From Actinoplanes xinjiangensis (GTDB taxonomy: Bacteria > Actinomycetota > Actinomycetes > Mycobacteriales > Micromonosporaceae), in contig NZ_QGGR01000001.1 of the NCBI RefSeq assembly GCF_003148685.1, positions 496,001 through 560,000 of the forward strand: 64,000 nt of DNA. The letters run 5' to 3'. Shown here piece by piece: positions 22,617-30,538 of the stretch (position 1 is the first letter of the stretch; every line of letters begins with the position of its first letter). The notes below the pieces were generated by a model that searched no databases, had not been told where the DNA came from, and worked only from the letters and a program-made list of their open reading frames with translations. A program made the position numbers and the translations under genes.

Positions 22617-23336
22617 TCAGGCTTCGACGACGTCGGCGATGATGACCGTGACGTTGTCCGGCGCCCCGTTCTCGAGGGTGCGGTTGACCAATTCGGCGGC
22701 GCAGCTCTTGCGGTCGGCGACGTCGCGCAGTGTCTGGGCGATCACGGTGTCCTCGACGTAGTCGGAGAGCCCGTCACTGCACAGCAGGTAGCGGTCGCCG
22801 ACCCGGGCCGGGATCATCCGGCCGGCCGGGCGGAACGGGCCGCCCTGCACGGCCTGGGTGACCAGCGCCCGCTGCGGGTGGCGGCGGGCGTCGTCGGGGG
22901 TGAGAACACCCTGGTCGACCAGGGCCTGCACGTAGGTGTCGTCCCGGGTGAGCTGCTGGAAGTCGCCGTCGCGCAGCAGATAGCACCGGGAGTCGCCGAC
23001 GTTGAGGGCGGCCAGGCGGTCGCCGGAGAGCAGCAGGGCGGTCACCGTGGTGCCCATGCCGTCACGGGCGTCGTCCTCGGCGACGGAGGCCTCGATCCGC
23101 TGGTTGGCGGTCTGGAGGGCGTTGATCAGATCCTGGAGCGGCTCGCCGTTGTCCGGAGCGGTGTCGACGACGCTCAGGCTCTGCACCAGGATGTCGCTCG
23201 CCAGCTCTCCGGCGGGGAGCCCACCCATGCCGTCCGCCACCACGAAGAGTCGATTACCGACGAAGACGGCGTCTTCGTTGTTGGACCGGACCAGGCCCTG
23301 ATCAGTGGCGGCGACCGCCCGGACAGCAAGCGTCAT
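22617..23336 (-). CDS. PP2C-family Ser/Thr protein phosphatase
   Basis: A 239-residue metal-dependent phosphatase comprising only the catalytic domain. Metal-binding motifs: RSNNEDAVFV near the N-terminus, VADGMGG, LNVGDSRCYLLR, LLCSDGLSDYV and APDNVTVIIADV at the end. This is the PstP/PrpC-like stand-alone form that reverses Hanks-type kinase phosphorylation. A transmembrane Ser/Thr kinase lies 3 kb away across tex. The ATG at 23336 starts directly with the domain; the frame extends further upstream but as Arg/Pro-rich sequence. No ribosome-binding site is evident, so the message may be leaderless. Confidence 0.92.
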   Translation of the reverse strand: MTLAVRAVAATDQGLVRSNNEDAVFVGNRLFVVADGMGGLPAGELASDILVQSLSVVDTAPDNGEPLQDLINALQTANQRIEASVAEDDARDGMGTTVTALLLSGDRLAALNVGDSRCYLLRDGDFQQLTRDDTYVQALVDQGVLTPDDARRHPQRALVTQAVQGGPFRPAGRMIPARVGDRYLLCSDGLSDYVEDTVIAQTLRDVADRKSCAAELVNRTLENGAPDNVTVIIADVVEA

Positions 23337-23755
23337 GTGACAACTGTGCCAAAGCCCAAATCCGTTGTCTCTAGTACCTCCTACCAAGTGTCGGCGGATC
23401 CCTGGTATGCCACTGTGAGGCCGACCCGGGCGGCAACCCCCCTCGACGGGATGATGGCGCAGGTCACAGCCCTTGCGGCCGGGTTTCCGGGCGGTCCGGC
23501 GCCGGATCTTGGCGTGCGCGGTCACGATCGGCGGCGCCCGCGCCACCGCGACACGCCGTGCAAGACCGACGTGACATTCGCGACATCGGGGTACGGGCGG
23601 GCCCGGCGCACGGTTCACGGGACGTTCCGGGCGTCCCTCGCAAGCGGTACCCCGCGTTCGCCGGCACGCGGCCGGAGGCCCGCCGGACGGTCGCGCGAGG
23701 GTGACAGTGCGGGGTGGGGCGACACGGCGGCGCGGGCTCGGTAACAATCGTCGAC
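23337..23755. other. 419-bp divergent intergenic region (PP2C / tex)
   Basis: No gene, repeat or convincing operator is visible. A slightly AT-richer patch at 23345-23405 next to the PP2C start is the likeliest promoter area; no clear hexamer pair at normal spacing was found. Confidence 0.4.
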
Positions 23756-26188
23756 GTGACGACAGCTATCCATCAGCGCATCGCCTCGGAGCTCGGGGTA
23801 CGGGAAGGGCAGGTCACCGCCGCGGTCGAGCTGCTCGACGGCGGGGCCACGGTGCCGTTCATCGCCCGCTACCGCAAGGAGGTGACCGGCACCCTGAACG
23901 ACGCCCAGCTGCGGACCCTCGAGGAGCGCCTGGGTTACCTGCGGGAGCTCGAGGACCGGCGGGCCGCGGTGCTGGAGTCGATCCGCTCCCAGGGCAAGCT
24001 CGACGACGCCCTGGAGCAGCAGATCCTCGAGGCCGACACGAAGGCCCGCCTGGAGGACATCTACCTCCCGTTCAAGCCGAAACGGCGGACCAAGGCGATG
24101 ATCGCCCGTGAGGCGGGCCTGGAGCCGCTCGCCGACGGTCTGCTGGGCGACCCCACGGTCGACCCGAAAGCGGCCGCAGCGGCGTTCGTGGACCCCGAGA
24201 AGGGGGTCGCCGATCCACAGGCCGCCCTGGACGGCGCGCGGGCGATCCTGATCGAGCGGTTCGCCGAGGACGCCGACCTGATCGGCGAGCTGCGGGAGCA
24301 GATGTGGACGCGGGGGCGGCTGGTCGCCAAGGTCCGCGACGGCAAGCAGACCGACGGCGCGAAGTTCTCCGACTACTTCGACTTCGCCGAGCCGTACTCC
24401 AAGCTGCCCTCGCACCGCATCCTGGCGATGCTGCGCGGGGAGAAGGAGGACGTCCTCGACCTCACCATGGAGCCGCACCCGGAGGAGGACGAGGGCTACT
24501 TCGAGGGCCGCATCGCCTTCCGCAACGGGATCACCGACCTGCGCCGGCCCGGCGACAAGTGGCTGGTCGACACGGTCCGCTGGGCGTGGCGCACCCGGAT
24601 CCTCATCCACCTCGGCGCCGACCTGCGGGTCCGGCTGCGGGAGGCGGCCGAGGACGAGGCGGTCCGCGTCTTCGCCGCCAACCTGCGTGACCTGCTGCTC
24701 GCGGCGCCCGCCGGCACCCGTACCACGATGGGTCTGGATCCCGGTTTCCGCACCGGGGTGAAGGTCGCCGTCGTGGACGCGACCGGAAAATGCGTGGCCA
24801 CCGACGTGATCTACCCGCACGTGCCGCAGAACAAGTGGGACGAGTCGATCCACCGGCTGGCGGCGCTGGCCTCCAAGCACCAGGTCGAGCTGATCGCGAT
24901 CGGTAACGGCACCGCGTCCCGCGAGACCGACAAGCTGGCCACCGAGCTGATCAAGCGGCACCCGGACGCCAAGCTGACCAAGGTGGTCGTCTCCGAGGCG
25001 GGGGCGTCGGTCTACTCGGCGTCGGCGTACGCATCGCAGGAACTGCCCGGCATGGACGTGTCGCTGCGCGGCGCGGTCTCCATCGCCCGCCGCCTGCAGG
25101 ACCCGCTCGCCGAGCTGGTGAAGATCGACCCTAAGTCGATCGGCGTCGGCCAGTACCAGCACGACCTGTCCGAGGTGAAGCTGGCCCGCTCGCTGGACGC
25201 GGTGGTCGAGGACTGTGTGAACGGCGTCGGCGTCGACGTCAACACCGCCTCGGCGCCGCTGCTGACCCGGGTCTCCGGGATCACCGCCGGTCTCGCCGAG
25301 AACATCGTGATGCACCGCGACCAGAACGGCCCGTTCCGCAACCGCAAGGAGATCCGGAACGTGGCCCGGCTGGGCCCGAAGGCGTTCGAGCAGTGCGCCG
25401 GCTTCCTCCGGATCCGGGACGGCGAGGACCCGCTCGACTTCTCCAGCGTGCACCCGGAGTCGTACCCGCTGGTCCGGACGATCGCGGCGGACGCCGGATC
25501 GGACGTGAAGACGCTGATCGGCAACAGCCCGCTGCTCAAGGGCATCCGGCCGGACAAGTTCGTCACCGACACCGTCGGCCTGCCGACCATCACCGACATC
25601 CTCAAGGAGCTGGAGAAGCCGGGCCGTGACCCGCGGCCGGCGTTCACCACGGCCACCTTCGCCGAGGGCGTCGAGAAGATCGCCGACCTGAAGCCGGGCA
25701 TGATCCTGGAGGGCCAGGTGACGAACGTGGCGGCGTTCGGCGCGTTCGTCGACATCGGCGTCCACCAGGACGGGCTCGTGCACGTGTCGGCGCTCTCCGA
25801 GAAGTTCGTGCAGGACCCGCGCGAGGTGGTGAAGTCCGGTGACGTGGTGAAGGTCCGCGTCCTGGAGGTCGACCCGGTCCGTAAGCGGATCTCGCTGACC
25901 ATGCGCCTGAGCGACGAGCCGAACAAGGGCCGCCAGCCGCGGGAGGACCGCGGTCAGGGCCGGCCGGGCGGCGGCCAGGGGCAGCGCCAGGACGGCGGTC
26001 AGGGCGGCCAGGGCGGCCAGCGCCAGGGCGGCGGCGGTCAGGGCGGCCAGCGCCAGGGCGGCCAGGGCGCTCAGCGGCAGCCCCGGCAGGGCGGCGGCCA
26101 GCGGGGCGGTCAGGGCGGCGGCGGAAACAGTTTCGGCAACAGCGCCATGGCCGACGCCCTGCGCCGGGCCGGGCTGACCCGCGACTGA
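23756..26188 (+). CDS. tex: Tex-family RNA-binding protein
   Basis: An 810-residue Tex protein: N-terminal helical region (about 1-200), YqgF/RNase H-like domain containing GLDPGFRTGVKVAVVD (about 325), helix-hairpin-helix domain (VGVDVNTASAPLL and following, about 495-560) and a C-terminal S1 RNA-binding domain (LEGQVTNVAAFGAFVDIGVHQDG, about 650-720; longest runs quoted in part). Tex proteins bind nucleic acid and influence transcription or ribosome function. The tail from about 722 to 795 is a Gly/Gln/Arg repeat followed by a conserved short end MADALRRAGLTRD. The start is a GTG, the only plausible one in frame before the conserved region. Confidence 0.94.
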   Translation: MTTAIHQRIASELGVREGQVTAAVELLDGGATVPFIARYRKEVTGTLNDAQLRTLEERLGYLRELEDRRAAVLESIRSQGKLDDALEQQILEADTKARLEDIYLPFKPKRRTKAMIAREAGLEPLADGLLGDPTVDPKAAAAAFVDPEKGVADPQAALDGARAILIERFAEDADLIGELREQMWTRGRLVAKVRDGKQTDGAKFSDYFDFAEPYSKLPSHRILAMLRGEKEDVLDLTMEPHPEEDEGYFEGRIAFRNGITDLRRPGDKWLVDTVRWAWRTRILIHLGADLRVRLREAAEDEAVRVFAANLRDLLLAAPAGTRTTMGLDPGFRTGVKVAVVDATGKCVATDVIYPHVPQNKWDESIHRLAALASKHQVELIAIGNGTASRETDKLATELIKRHPDAKLTKVVVSEAGASVYSASAYASQELPGMDVSLRGAVSIARRLQDPLAELVKIDPKSIGVGQYQHDLSEVKLARSLDAVVEDCVNGVGVDVNTASAPLLTRVSGITAGLAENIVMHRDQNGPFRNRKEIRNVARLGPKAFEQCAGFLRIRDGEDPLDFSSVHPESYPLVRTIAADAGSDVKTLIGNSPLLKGIRPDKFVTDTVGLPTITDILKELEKPGRDPRPAFTTATFAEGVEKIADLKPGMILEGQVTNVAAFGAFVDIGVHQDGLVHVSALSEKFVQDPREVVKSGDVVKVRVLEVDPVRKRISLTMRLSDEPNKGRQPREDRGQGRPGGGQGQRQDGGQGGQGGQRQGGGGQGGQRQGGQGAQRQPRQGGGQRGGQGGGGNSFGNSAMADALRRAGLTRD
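25950..26125 (+). repeat. Low-complexity GGQ/RQ repeat in the tex tail
   Basis: Degenerate tandem units of CAGGGCGGC and CAGCGCCAGGGCGGC encode GQGGQRQGG-type sequence, an RGG-like RNA-binding or phase-separating tail. Confidence 0.85.
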
Positions 26189-26195
26189 ACGTGAC

Positions 26196-26221
26196 GAGGC
26201 CCGGGCGGCGGCCCGGGCCTC
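26196..26221. terminator. Hairpin terminator between tex and the kinase gene
   Basis: GAGGCCCGGGC pairs with GCCCGGGCCTC (11 bp perfect) around GGCG, seven bases after the tex stop and two bases before the stop of the convergent kinase gene. It can work in both directions. Confidence 0.8.
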
Positions 26222-26222
26222 C

Positions 26223-28025
26223 TCACTTCACGTCCCAGATCTTGATGTCGTTGTAGGCCACCTCGTAGGGCCCGACCTCCGGCATGTCGCGGGCGTTGTA
26301 GACGCCCAGCAGCACCCGGCCCTCCTGGAGCCGCTTCTCGGCCAGCGCGGCCGTACCGACCAGGATCCCGTCCCGGTACACCTCGACGGTGTCGCCCTTG
26401 GCGATCAGCCCGATCCGGGCCGAGGCGGGGGCCAGCCCGATCGGGGTGTCACCCAGCGAAAGCGTCTTGATCACCTTGATCTTGCCGTCGCCGTCCCGGT
26501 TGTGCAGCCCGATGTAGATGTCGCTCTCACACACCCGGGCCTGATAGCCGACCTGCCCGCTGTTGCGGAACCAGATGGCCGCGCAACTGCCCGGCGTGTT
26601 GAGCCGCGCCGTCACCTCGACACGCATGTCCGCCGGGATCTCGTCGAGCGGGCCCGAGCATTTGAAGACGCCGGCCCGTTCCCGGCGGGCCACCAGTGCG
26701 TTCCCGGCGAAGTAGCACTTCGCCGTCTCCTCCGGGTAGTCCTTGGCGGTCCACAGCCCCTGCCGGTGCAGGGTGTCCTGGAGCCGGGCCGGGCCGGTCG
26801 GCGTACTGATGGTGACCACCGGCGTCGGTGACGGCGGGGGCACGGCCCCGGCCCGGCGGCCGTCGTCGTTGCGCAACTCCAGGGCCACCAGGACGGCACC
26901 GACGACCAGGGCCGTCACGAACACCGCGAGCAGGGCCGGCATCGCCCAGCGGCGGCCCTGGGCGAAGGGTTCCCCGGCGGGTGCCGGGTCCGCCGGCACC
27001 GAGGAGATCGGCACCGTGACGATCGAGTTCTCGTCGTAACCGACCAGCCCCGGCGGGATGGCCAGGGTCGGCAGGCTCACCGAGGGCTCCGGGGCGACAC
27101 CGGTGACCGCCTGCGCCTCGACCGCGGCGTTGCGCAGGTCCGGCTGGTCGGCGAAGGCGGCGGCGGTGGCCGTCGGGCGCTGCTTGCCGGAGATCAGCAG
27201 GTCGAGCAGCTCACGGGAACTCGGCCGGTTCGCCGGATCCTTCTCCAGGGCGTGCGCCACCAGGTCGCGCAGCGGGCCGCTCAGCCCGTCCAGCCGGGGC
27301 GGCTGGGTGAGGATGCGGGCCGCCATGGCCGGCGGCGAGTCGGCCCAGAACGGGGTCTGCCCGGTCCCCGCGTACGCCACCACACCGCCCCAGGCGAACA
27401 CGTCCGCGGCCGGGGTGAGCGGGGTGTCCTCGTCCGAGGAGAACCGCTCCGGCGCCATGTAGGCCACCGTGCCGACCATCTGGTCGGTCCGCGTGTTCGC
27501 GCTGGTCGCCTCCATGGCCCGGGCGATCCCGAAGTCGATCACCTTGGGGCTGCCCGGCGCCAGCAGCACGTTGCGCGGCTTGAGATCGCGGTGGATCACC
27601 CCGGCGCCGTGGATCGCGGTCAGCGCGGTCGCCACCCCGATCGCCACACCGTGCAGATTGGCGCTGGTCAACGGCCCGCGCTGCTCGACCACCTCGGCCA
27701 GGGTGGGACCGTCGACATACTCCACGACCAGGTAGGGCGACTCGTGGTCCGGATCGGCGTCGATCACCTCGGCGGTGCAGAACGGCGGTACCTGCCGGGC
27801 CCGGTTGACCTCGCTGCGGAACCGCCGCCGGAACTCGTCGTCGTGGGCCAGGTCGGCGCGCACCATCTTGACCGCGACCAGCACCCCGCCGGCGGTACGG
27901 GCCAGATAGACCGTACCCATTCCGCCCTCACCGAGCCGCCCGATCAGCCGGTAGTCGCCGAGGGTCTGCGGATCGCCCGTGCGCAGCGGTTGCGTCCGCT
28001 CACCCGGCACTGCGCCGTCGACCAT
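26223..28025 (-). CDS. Transmembrane Ser/Thr protein kinase with extracytoplasmic jelly-roll domain
   Basis: A 600-residue Hanks-type kinase. The kinase domain (about 24-285) has the glycine loop GRLGEGGMG, K53 in AVKMV, HRD at 145-147 in HRDLKPRN and DFG at 164-166. A linker leads to one membrane helix (about 361-383). The extracytoplasmic part (about 410-600) reads as a concanavalin-like beta-sandwich of the kind in DUF1080 proteins, with motifs CAAIWFRNSGQVGYQARVCE (paired Cys) and GDTVEVYRDGILVG; it could sense a glycan or wall fragment. No PASTA repeats. The PP2C phosphatase nearby is a likely antagonist. Start ATG is well placed. Confidence 0.92.
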   Translation of the reverse strand: MVDGAVPGERTQPLRTGDPQTLGDYRLIGRLGEGGMGTVYLARTAGGVLVAVKMVRADLAHDDEFRRRFRSEVNRARQVPPFCTAEVIDADPDHESPYLVVEYVDGPTLAEVVEQRGPLTSANLHGVAIGVATALTAIHGAGVIHRDLKPRNVLLAPGSPKVIDFGIARAMEATSANTRTDQMVGTVAYMAPERFSSDEDTPLTPAADVFAWGGVVAYAGTGQTPFWADSPPAMAARILTQPPRLDGLSGPLRDLVAHALEKDPANRPSSRELLDLLISGKQRPTATAAAFADQPDLRNAAVEAQAVTGVAPEPSVSLPTLAIPPGLVGYDENSIVTVPISSVPADPAPAGEPFAQGRRWAMPALLAVFVTALVVGAVLVALELRNDDGRRAGAVPPPSPTPVVTISTPTGPARLQDTLHRQGLWTAKDYPEETAKCYFAGNALVARRERAGVFKCSGPLDEIPADMRVEVTARLNTPGSCAAIWFRNSGQVGYQARVCESDIYIGLHNRDGDGKIKVIKTLSLGDTPIGLAPASARIGLIAKGDTVEVYRDGILVGTAALAEKRLQEGRVLLGVYNARDMPEVGPYEVAYNDIKIWDVK

Positions 28026-28215
28026 TCCGCTGCCCCCCGGAGCGCCCCCTTACGTATGCGCTCGCACTGTATAGGGCCGCGTCTCTCCCCCGACAGGTGG
28101 CGGCCTCATGGAGATCCCCGAGATAAGGATCCGGGCCATGCCCGATGCGACCGACCCCTGTCCGGCGACACCATGGAGTCATCAGTTCACCACCAGTGAA
28201 GGCAGGGATTCCCTC

Positions 28216-28461
28216 ATGAACGCCGTGCACGACTCGCTCGCCCGTCAGGGCCTGGTTCGCCCGCAGGACGGCCGGATGATCGCCGGCGTGTGCGCTGGCC
28301 TCGGCCGCCGCTTCGGCATCGACCCGTGGATCGCCCGGATGCTGTTCGTGCTGATCCTCTTCGTCGTCCCGGGCAGTCAGATCCTCGTCTACCCGCTGGC
28401 CTGGATCCTGATGCCGGCCGAGAAGCCGGCCTGGCAGGCTCCCGCCCCGACCACCCTCTGA
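28216..28461 (+). CDS. PspC domain membrane protein
   Basis: An 81-residue protein that is almost only a PspC domain: RMIAGVCAGLGRRFGIDPWIARM and a hydrophobic helix VLILFVVPGSQILVYPLAWILMP, given here in part. PspC proteins are small membrane proteins of envelope-stress systems. The ATG at 28216 matches the family; an upstream in-frame ATG at 28108 would add an unrelated leader. It is divergent from the kinase gene, which may hint at joint envelope signalling. Confidence 0.85.
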   Translation: MNAVHDSLARQGLVRPQDGRMIAGVCAGLGRRFGIDPWIARMLFVLILFVVPGSQILVYPLAWILMPAEKPAWQAPAPTTL

Positions 28462-28467
28462 CCGCTC

Positions 28468-28492
28468 CCGCCTGAGCGGCCGGCTCAGGCGG
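28468..28492. terminator. Convergent hairpin terminator
   Basis: CCGCCTGAGC pairs with GCTCAGGCGG (10 bp) around five bases, between the PspC gene and the TlpA-like gene; it overlaps the last codons of the latter. Confidence 0.7.
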
Positions 28493-29066
28493 TCAGCTCC
28501 CGAACCTTCCCGGTCAGCTGCAGGTCGTCGAGGTAGCCCTTGTAGACGACCTTGCCGGTGCGGTCCAGCATCACGTACCAGCTCTGCTGGGCGATGCCGA
28601 ACCGCTTCCACAGCTTGCCGGCCTTGTCGTTGAGATGCGGCATCTTGGCCAGCCCGAAGTCGGCGACGAAGTCGTCCATCTCCGGGACGCTGCCGAGGCT
28701 CGCGATGCCGAGGATGCCCAGACGGTCGGCGTACTCGTCGTGGATGTCGGACAGCGACTGCGCCTCGCTGGCGCAGGTCGCGCACCACGGCGCCCAGAAC
28801 CAGAGGATGGCCGGCTTGCCGGCCATCGACGCGGCGTCGAACTTCTCGCCGTCCAGCGTGGTTCCGGTGAAGGTCAGCGTCTTCGGGACGGTCACCGCTT
28901 CCGCGGTGGCCGCCCCGGAGGCCGGAGGCGCGGCAGCGGCCGGGGACGGTCCGGCCGCCGGCGCCTCCGGGGACGCGGCCGGCGTGCTGCCACACCCGGC
29001 TGCCGCGAGCACGGCGGTCAGGGCGAGGGGCAACAGCAGCCGGGGTACGCGGGGCCCGCCGATCAT
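28485..29066 (-). CDS. TlpA-like thioredoxin-fold lipoprotein
   Basis: A 193-residue exported redox protein. The signal peptide ends in the lipobox LAAAGC (C25), then a Pro/Ala-rich linker, then a TlpA/ResA-type thioredoxin domain with the active site WCATC (C95/C98) in LWFWAPWCATCASEAQSL. It would act as a membrane-anchored extracytoplasmic thiol-disulfide enzyme. Its ATG overlaps the stop of the NuoF-ferredoxin gene by four bases, and that gene in turn overlaps the ferric-reductase-like gene, so all three are one coupled operon. This placement suggests it receives or passes electrons from the membrane cytochrome, an inference. Confidence 0.9.
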   Translation of the reverse strand: MIGGPRVPRLLLPLALTAVLAAAGCGSTPAASPEAPAAGPSPAAAAPPASGAATAEAVTVPKTLTFTGTTLDGEKFDAASMAGKPAILWFWAPWCATCASEAQSLSDIHDEYADRLGILGIASLGSVPEMDDFVADFGLAKMPHLNDKAGKLWKRFGIAQQSWYVMLDRTGKVVYKGYLDDLQLTGKVRELTA

Positions 29067-30538
29067 GTGCTCGGGGTGGGTTCGGTGAGCCGCAGCGCGA
29101 GCGCCGGGCACACGTTGACCGCCTTGCGGGCGCCGTCCTCGAGCCATGGCGGCAGCGGCGTCTGCGGGAACGCCGGGAAGCCGTTGTGGTCGAGCCGGAT
29201 GATCTCCGGGGCGACCGCCGAGCACAGGCCGTGCCCGTCGCACCGCGACCAGTCGAGGGCGAGTTTGCGGGCGCCCTTCTCGGCCGTGTAGGGCAGCGGC
29301 AGGATGCCACGGACCTGTTTGCCGCAGCCTTCGCCGTTGGCGTGTGCCCGCACGTCGTCCTGGAAGACCTCCAGCGCGGACAGCGCGAAACGGGAGCTGC
29401 CGTCCGGGTGGCTGCACGCGCCGCGGCCCTTGACCATGCCGGCCGCCTGCCGTACCTGTTCGACCGCGTTGCCGCCGAGCGACACCAGGGTGACCGCGCG
29501 GGCCAGGTCGGGCAGGCCGATCCGGCACGGGCCGCACTGGCCGGCCGACTCGCCGGCCAGATACTGCACGACCTGGGCGACCTCGCCGACCGGGCAGGTC
29601 TTCGAGCCGATCGGGATGAGCATGCCGGCGCCCAGGGTGCCGCCGACCTTCGCGAAACCCTTGCGGGAGATGTTGATGGTCTTGGCCTGCTCGGCGGTGA
29701 CCCACTTGCCGTGGTAACCGCCGACCAGCAGGCCCGGCCCCAGGTCGGCGCCGCACATCTCGAGCACCTCCATGAGCGGGGTGCCGGTGGGTGCCTCGAC
29801 CACGGCCGGCGCCGTCGCGGAGCCGCCGACGGTCAGCATGACCGTGCCCGGTTCCTCCGGGATGCCGACCGAGTTGTACTCCCACGGGCCGAGCCGGGCC
29901 GCGATCGCCAGCTGCGAGTACGTCTCCGCGTTCGACAGCAGGGTGGGCAGGCCCATCACACCGTTGTCGCTGGACCGGACCTTGCGGCCGGGCGGGATGT
30001 GCGCCTCGCCGTTGATGCCGCGGACCAGCGCGCCACCCTCACCGGAGATGAACCGGTGCGGTACCACGACGATCCGGGTCGGGCACGGCATCTTCCGCTC
30101 GGCCAGGGCGGCGGCCAGCGAGTTCTGCCCGACGCCGTCGTCGGCCACGCCGATGACGATCTCCTCTGCGTCCAGGGCGGCGGCGGCCAGGGCCGCGCCG
30201 TCCAGGATCAGGTGCGGGCCACGGGTCAGGACCGCCTTGTCCTTCCACGACGGGGGCTCACCCTCGGTGGCGTTGACCACGATCACCGGGGGCAGGTCCT
30301 GACGGCGGCAGGAGTCGACCACCGCGCGCACCTTACGGGCGAACGGGAAGCCCGCGCCGCCGCGGCCGCGCAGCTCGATACGGTCGGCGAGGCCGATCAG
30401 CTCACCGGAGGAGAGCGCCGCGAACCCGCCGTGCACCTCCTGGTGGGCCAGCAGGTCGAGACGGCCGTACTCGTCGAAGCCGGCGGTGATGCGGGGCGTA
30501 CCGATGGCCGTGACCGGTGGAACCTGTGCCGTGCTCAA
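29063..30538 (-). CDS. NuoF-like flavoprotein fused to a 3Fe-4S-type ferredoxin
   Basis: A 491-residue cytoplasmic electron-transfer protein. The NuoF-like part has the FMN loop GRGGAGFPFARK, NAD-site region NATEGEPPSWKDK, an SLBB domain (about 240-290) and the iron-sulfur region ESAGQCGPCR with C335 and C338 and later C375. The first Cys of the usual CxxCxxC motif is Ala (332), so only three of four N3 ligands are present. The C-terminal 70 residues are a ferredoxin with C433, C439 (CDGHGLC) and C477 (VCP), the pattern of 3Fe-4S ferredoxins. No other complex I subunit is nearby. The start is a TTG overlapping the upstream stop (TTGA). Role inferred: NADH to membrane haem. Confidence 0.88.
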   Translation of the reverse strand: MSTAQVPPVTAIGTPRITAGFDEYGRLDLLAHQEVHGGFAALSSGELIGLADRIELRGRGGAGFPFARKVRAVVDSCRRQDLPPVIVVNATEGEPPSWKDKAVLTRGPHLILDGAALAAAALDAEEIVIGVADDGVGQNSLAAALAERKMPCPTRIVVVPHRFISGEGGALVRGINGEAHIPPGRKVRSSDNGVMGLPTLLSNAETYSQLAIAARLGPWEYNSVGIPEEPGTVMLTVGGSATAPAVVEAPTGTPLMEVLEMCGADLGPGLLVGGYHGKWVTAEQAKTINISRKGFAKVGGTLGAGMLIPIGSKTCPVGEVAQVVQYLAGESAGQCGPCRIGLPDLARAVTLVSLGGNAVEQVRQAAGMVKGRGACSHPDGSSRFALSALEVFQDDVRAHANGEGCGKQVRGILPLPYTAEKGARKLALDWSRCDGHGLCSAVAPEIIRLDHNGFPAFPQTPLPPWLEDGARKAVNVCPALALRLTEPTPST

